Assembly (NCBI GenBank): GCA_031278575.1
Contig: JAITKD010000095.1
Location: 1-7,971 of the forward strand
Source of the DNA: Spirochaetaceae bacterium
Lineage (GTDB): Bacteria > Spirochaetota > Spirochaetia > Treponematales > Breznakiellaceae
DNA: 7,971 nt
Direction of reading: 5' to 3'
A program made the translations under genes and the position numbers. This document shows positions 5,704 to 7,971 of the stretch, piece after piece. The first letter of the stretch is position 1. Every line of letters starts with the position of its first letter. The notes below the pieces were generated by a model. The model saw only the letters and a program-made list of their open reading frames with translations, was not told the origin of the DNA and made no database searches.

Positions 5704-6798
5704 AAGCGCCCTGGTCATTGAAGCCCTTTTTCCCCGGATCTGGGTGATCAGCATCCCCGCGAAAAGGAATATTCCCAGATACCCCATATAAGGATAGACG
5801 ATATTCACCAGGGTGGCAAAAGGCAGCCGTCCGCCGAAAAAGGCAATGAACCCCAGGATAATAACGGACAGGCGAAATTTAAGGCCCTTTTCATCGGATG
5901 AGATTTTATTGCAGCTTGACCAAAGCATAGGGACTGCGGTGGTATAGATTCCGGCATACATAACAATAGAAAAGAGCACCCCGGATCCGGGGAAAATCAA
6001 ATTGGAAACAAAGACCGCGGGAATATTCTTATCGTAAACCAGGGGTATATAGGCCAACATACCGTAGCTCACCGCCATAGCGGTCAGTATAAAGGCGCCG
6101 CACCCCAGACATCCGCTTACCGTTACTTCCCGGCGGTTTGGGTTGCTCCGTCCGATACCTGCCAGAAAAGGCAAGATGGTAACCGCGCAGAAACTCGCGT
6201 AAGTAATACCAGAAAACCACCAGTATTTTGTCGCCCGGATCATGGACAGGGATGACAAGGTCTCATCGGCCGTGCGGATTCCATCGGGATTGGTGATAAT
6301 CGTCGCCAAACCGATAAAAATAATAAAAAGGATGAGGATGGGACCGATCCGGCCAACTACGGATACCAGCCTATTGAGGCCGAGGAGTACCGTTATCAAG
6401 GACAATAGGGACATGATGGTCCTGCCGACAATGGCGGGAATACCGTAAAATTCAAAAAGCAATGTCCCGGCACCGGATAACATAATGACATAAATCATAA
6501 AAAGAAAGACCGGGGTAATCCATTTGAAAATAGTTCCGATGATTTTTCCACAGTAATGTTCAAAAATCGCATTGGTATCCTCAAGTTTCAATATCTGGGC
6601 GTCTTGGACGGTGATAGTGGTAAACCAGAGGAACAGTATCAGAGAGATAAGCCCACCAAGGCCGCTCCGCAGGGTACCATAGGAGGTAAAAAACTGCATA
6701 ACCTCCTGTCCGCTGGCAAAACCCGATCCGATTAAAAACGCGACAATGGATCCGCCGTATTTGAGGACATTCCCCAGATGCATCCTTTCGGTTTTCAC
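5701..6798 (-). CDS. YkvI-family (COG3949-like) membrane protein, probable amino-acid transporter
   Basis: This 365-residue integral membrane protein has about ten hydrophobic segments, roughly at 13-30, 45-64, 87-110, 121-143, 150-169, 195-215, 228-250, 270-295, 308-323 and 330-352. The first carries GGSIVAFLIGSGFASGQEVM, the family's hallmark: a Gly-rich break in helix 1 as in LeuT-fold APC-superfamily carriers. Family members are mostly uncharacterised; the fold suggests sodium- or proton-coupled uptake of an amino acid or similar solute. The start is a GTG at 6798, supported by a strong AGGAGGT (6804-6810 on +) 5 nt away; the ATG at 6783 lacks such a site. It lies 63 bp downstream of the OCD-family gene on the same strand, so an operon is likely and the transporter may import that enzyme's substrate (inference). 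Its stop is 5 bp from the convergent aspS stop. It is much less GC-rich than the gat genes. The substrate is unknown. Confidence 0.82.
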   Translation of the reverse strand: MKTERMHLGNVLKYGGSIVAFLIGSGFASGQEVMQFFTSYGTLRSGLGGLISLILFLWFTTITVQDAQILKLEDTNAIFEHYCGKIIGTIFKWITPVFLFMIYVIMLSGAGTLLFEFYGIPAIVGRTIMSLLSLITVLLGLNRLVSVVGRIGPILILFIIFIGLATIITNPDGIRTADETLSSLSMIRATKYWWFSGITYASFCAVTILPFLAGIGRSNPNRREVTVSGCLGCGAFILTAMAVSYGMLAYIPLVYDKNIPAVFVSNLIFPGSGVLFSIVMYAGIYTTAVPMLWSSCNKISSDEKGLKFRLSVIILGFIAFFGGRLPFATLVNIVYPYMGYLGIFLFAGMLITQIRGKRASMTRAL

Positions 6799-6824
6799 CC
6801 TGTACCTCCTGTACTCAAATCATA

Positions 6825-6845
6825 GGGACCGTCCACGACGGTCCC
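6825..6845. repeat. Perfect 9-bp hairpin between the OCD-family and ykvI-like genes
   Basis: GGGACCGTC (6825-6833) and GACGGTCCC (6837-6845) are exact inverted repeats around a 3-nt loop. In the minus-strand message it lies about 16 nt after the OCD-family stop and about 26 nt before the GTG start. No U-run follows, so it is not a standard intrinsic terminator. It could protect the upstream message's 3' end, mark a processing site, or bind a regulator. Confidence 0.6.
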
Positions 6846-6861
6846 CATGGTAATTCCATCC

Positions 6862-7860
6862 CTAAAATTCAATGATACTGCCGATATTTTTCCCCAGGGC
6901 GCTTTCGTAGATCCTGCGGGCGGTAACCACATCAAGTACCGCGCTGCCGGTAGTCTTAAAGAAGGTGATTTCCTCGTCCTTGACCCGTCCCGGAACCTTT
7001 CCCGCAATCGCCTCTCCCAGCTCTCCGGTCAGACGATCCGCGCTATAGGTTCCCTTTTTGATCGGGATGATAAAATCCCCCGCCTCATTCAGTACTCCGT
7101 CCCGGGTATCCACATACACTTTGTCGGCATTGAGGATTATGTATTCGTCGATTTCCTGCATCGCCGGAGTGTAAGCCCCTACACCGTTAATATGGGCGCC
7201 TTTTTTTACCAGCCTTCCGTTAAAGGTCGGTTTGGTGGTGGTGGTTACACTGGTGATAATATCGGCCCCCTCCACCGCCTCATCGGCTGATTTGGCCGGA
7301 GTAATCGTTACCCCAAACCGGGACCCGAAGGCTTCGGTCATCCGTTTGGCGAAATTTGCCGCCCGATCGGCACTGATATCAAAAACCCTCACCTCCTTTA
7401 TAGGGCGGACGGTAAGGACCGCCTCTAATTGGGTTTCCGCCTGTCCGCCGGTACCAAAGAGGGTAAAAATCGTGCTGTCTTTCCGAGCCAATACATCCGT
7501 AGCCGCCCCCGATACCGCACCGGTCCGGACCCGGGTAAGGTAGGTCCCGTCCATCAAACTGCACACCTCTCCGGTTTCATTATTGACCAATACCATGGTG
7601 GCGGGCACACTGGTAAGTCCCTTTTCTATATTTTTGGGGTAAACCGACACGATTTTAACCCCCAGGGCATTGGCCCCCGCGGCATAGCCGGGCATATAGA
7701 GGCTTTGTCCCGCATATTCAGGAATGTCAAGGTTCACCCGTAAGGGTACATTACTTTTACCCAGGGAGTACAGTTTCAGGGCATCCTTATCGGCCTGAAT
7801 AGCATCCTTCATGGTAAAGACCTTTTTCATATCCTCTTGTTTTAATACGACGATTTTCAT
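6862..7860 (-). CDS. Ornithine cyclodeaminase / mu-crystallin family NAD(P)-dependent enzyme
   Basis: The 332-residue product covers the whole family length. The family includes ornithine cyclodeaminase, archaeal alanine dehydrogenase, ketimine and pyrroline reductases and opine-like synthases, all cytosolic. The substrate half shows Arg41 in VPLRVNL, Lys69 in LGVKIVSVYP and Arg112 in TYLTRVRTGAVSGAAT, matching catalytic or carboxylate-binding residues of Pseudomonas putida ornithine cyclodeaminase (Lys69, Arg112). The Rossmann half has GTGGQA (136-141), and after its fourth strand FDIS (160-163). The Asp of ornithine cyclodeaminase (Asp228) corresponds to Tyr230 in HINGVGAYTPAMQEID, so true ornithine cyclodeaminase activity is doubtful; an amino-acid dehydrogenase or cyclic imine reductase is as likely. 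The ATG at 7860 has GGGAGGT close upstream (7864-7870 on +). It precedes a YkvI-type carrier on the same strand, suggesting shared substrate use. Confidence 0.88.
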   Translation of the reverse strand: MKIVVLKQEDMKKVFTMKDAIQADKDALKLYSLGKSNVPLRVNLDIPEYAGQSLYMPGYAAGANALGVKIVSVYPKNIEKGLTSVPATMVLVNNETGEVCSLMDGTYLTRVRTGAVSGAATDVLARKDSTIFTLFGTGGQAETQLEAVLTVRPIKEVRVFDISADRAANFAKRMTEAFGSRFGVTITPAKSADEAVEGADIITSVTTTTKPTFNGRLVKKGAHINGVGAYTPAMQEIDEYIILNADKVYVDTRDGVLNEAGDFIIPIKKGTYSADRLTGELGEAIAGKVPGRVKDEEITFFKTTGSAVLDVVTARRIYESALGKNIGSIIEF

Positions 7861-7902
7861 ATTACCTCCCGATTGTCTTTATTCGCAGCGGAGTCTTATA
7901 TC

Positions 7903-7922
7903 CCTCCTTTAGGACAAGGAGG
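7903..7922. repeat. 7-bp hairpin just after the upstream gene's stop
   Basis: CCTCCTT (7903-7909) and AAGGAGG (7916-7922) are exact inverted repeats around a 6-nt loop. In the minus-strand message the hairpin begins 1 nt after the TGA of the partial gene and ends with an AAGGAGG string that resembles a Shine-Dalgarno but has no start codon nearby. No U-tract follows, so termination is not obvious. The rest of 7861-7923 shows only the RBS of the OCD-family gene. Confidence 0.45.
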
Positions 7923-7923
7923 T

Positions 7924-7971
7924 TCATTTCCCGGCTTCCGCCGTTCCCGCCGGGGTTTCTTCTTCCTTTTT
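7924..7971 (-). CDS. Probable C-terminus of an unidentified gene, cut by the window edge
   Basis: The minus-strand frame ending in TGA at 7926-7924 is open to the window edge and reads KKEEETPAGTAEAGK, a charged then Ala/Gly/Thr-rich tail typical of a disordered C-terminus. It ends 63 bp before the OCD-family start on the same strand, so that gene could be the first of this operon. Fifteen residues are too few to name a family. Confidence 0.4.
   Translation of the reverse strand, partial: KKEEETPAGTAEAGK

Noticed and set aside
1..7971. CRISPR array, tRNA genes, defence or phage genes
   Set aside because: No regularly spaced repeats, no cloverleaf with a T-loop consensus and no such protein families were seen on either strand.

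Overview
The window (7,971 bp) is bacterial. It holds a GC-rich gatC-gatA-gatB-aspS operon on the + strand. On the left is a divergent REP-associated transposase-like gene that runs off the edge. On the right is a convergent two-gene unit: an ornithine-cyclodeaminase-family enzyme followed by a YkvI-like membrane protein. The RAYT-like protein, the GGGGTCTGACCCC motif and the archaeal-type AspRS recall the large GC-rich genomes of termite-gut Treponema-like spirochaetes. That placement rests on memory and is tentative; no rRNA or other marker is present.

Layout: 1-392 (-) is the RAYT-like gene, open at the left edge, with a 13-bp palindromic motif in its 3' part. 393-876 has no gene. Within it, 510-793 folds on paper into a large + strand RNA-like structure: a 10-bp closing helix, a three-way junction with 13-bp and 11-bp arms, and a further hairpin. 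A possible gatC promoter lies at 841-870. 877-5695 (+) is gatC, gatA, gatB and aspS. 5701-6798 (-) is the YkvI-type transporter and 6862-7860 (-) the OCD-family enzyme; a perfect 9-bp hairpin lies between them. 7924-7971 (-) is probably the last 15 codons of another gene.

How the genes work together: the AspRS is the short archaeal type. At the two positions known to set tRNA discrimination in archaeal AspRS it has His25 and Val85 instead of Trp and Lys, which predicts a non-discriminating enzyme. Such an enzyme would make Asp-tRNAAsn, and GatCAB would amidate it to Asn-tRNAAsn. The operon would then encode the enzymes for indirect Asn-tRNA synthesis; GatCAB may also serve Gln-tRNA. The OCD-family enzyme and the transporter probably form a small amino-acid or imino-acid use module, but their substrate cannot be read from the sequence.

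The most promising undescribed items are the structured region upstream of gatC (three G-U wobbles all favour a + strand transcript) and the RAYT-like protein whose HUH histidines are replaced. The rest is mostly ordinary housekeeping.
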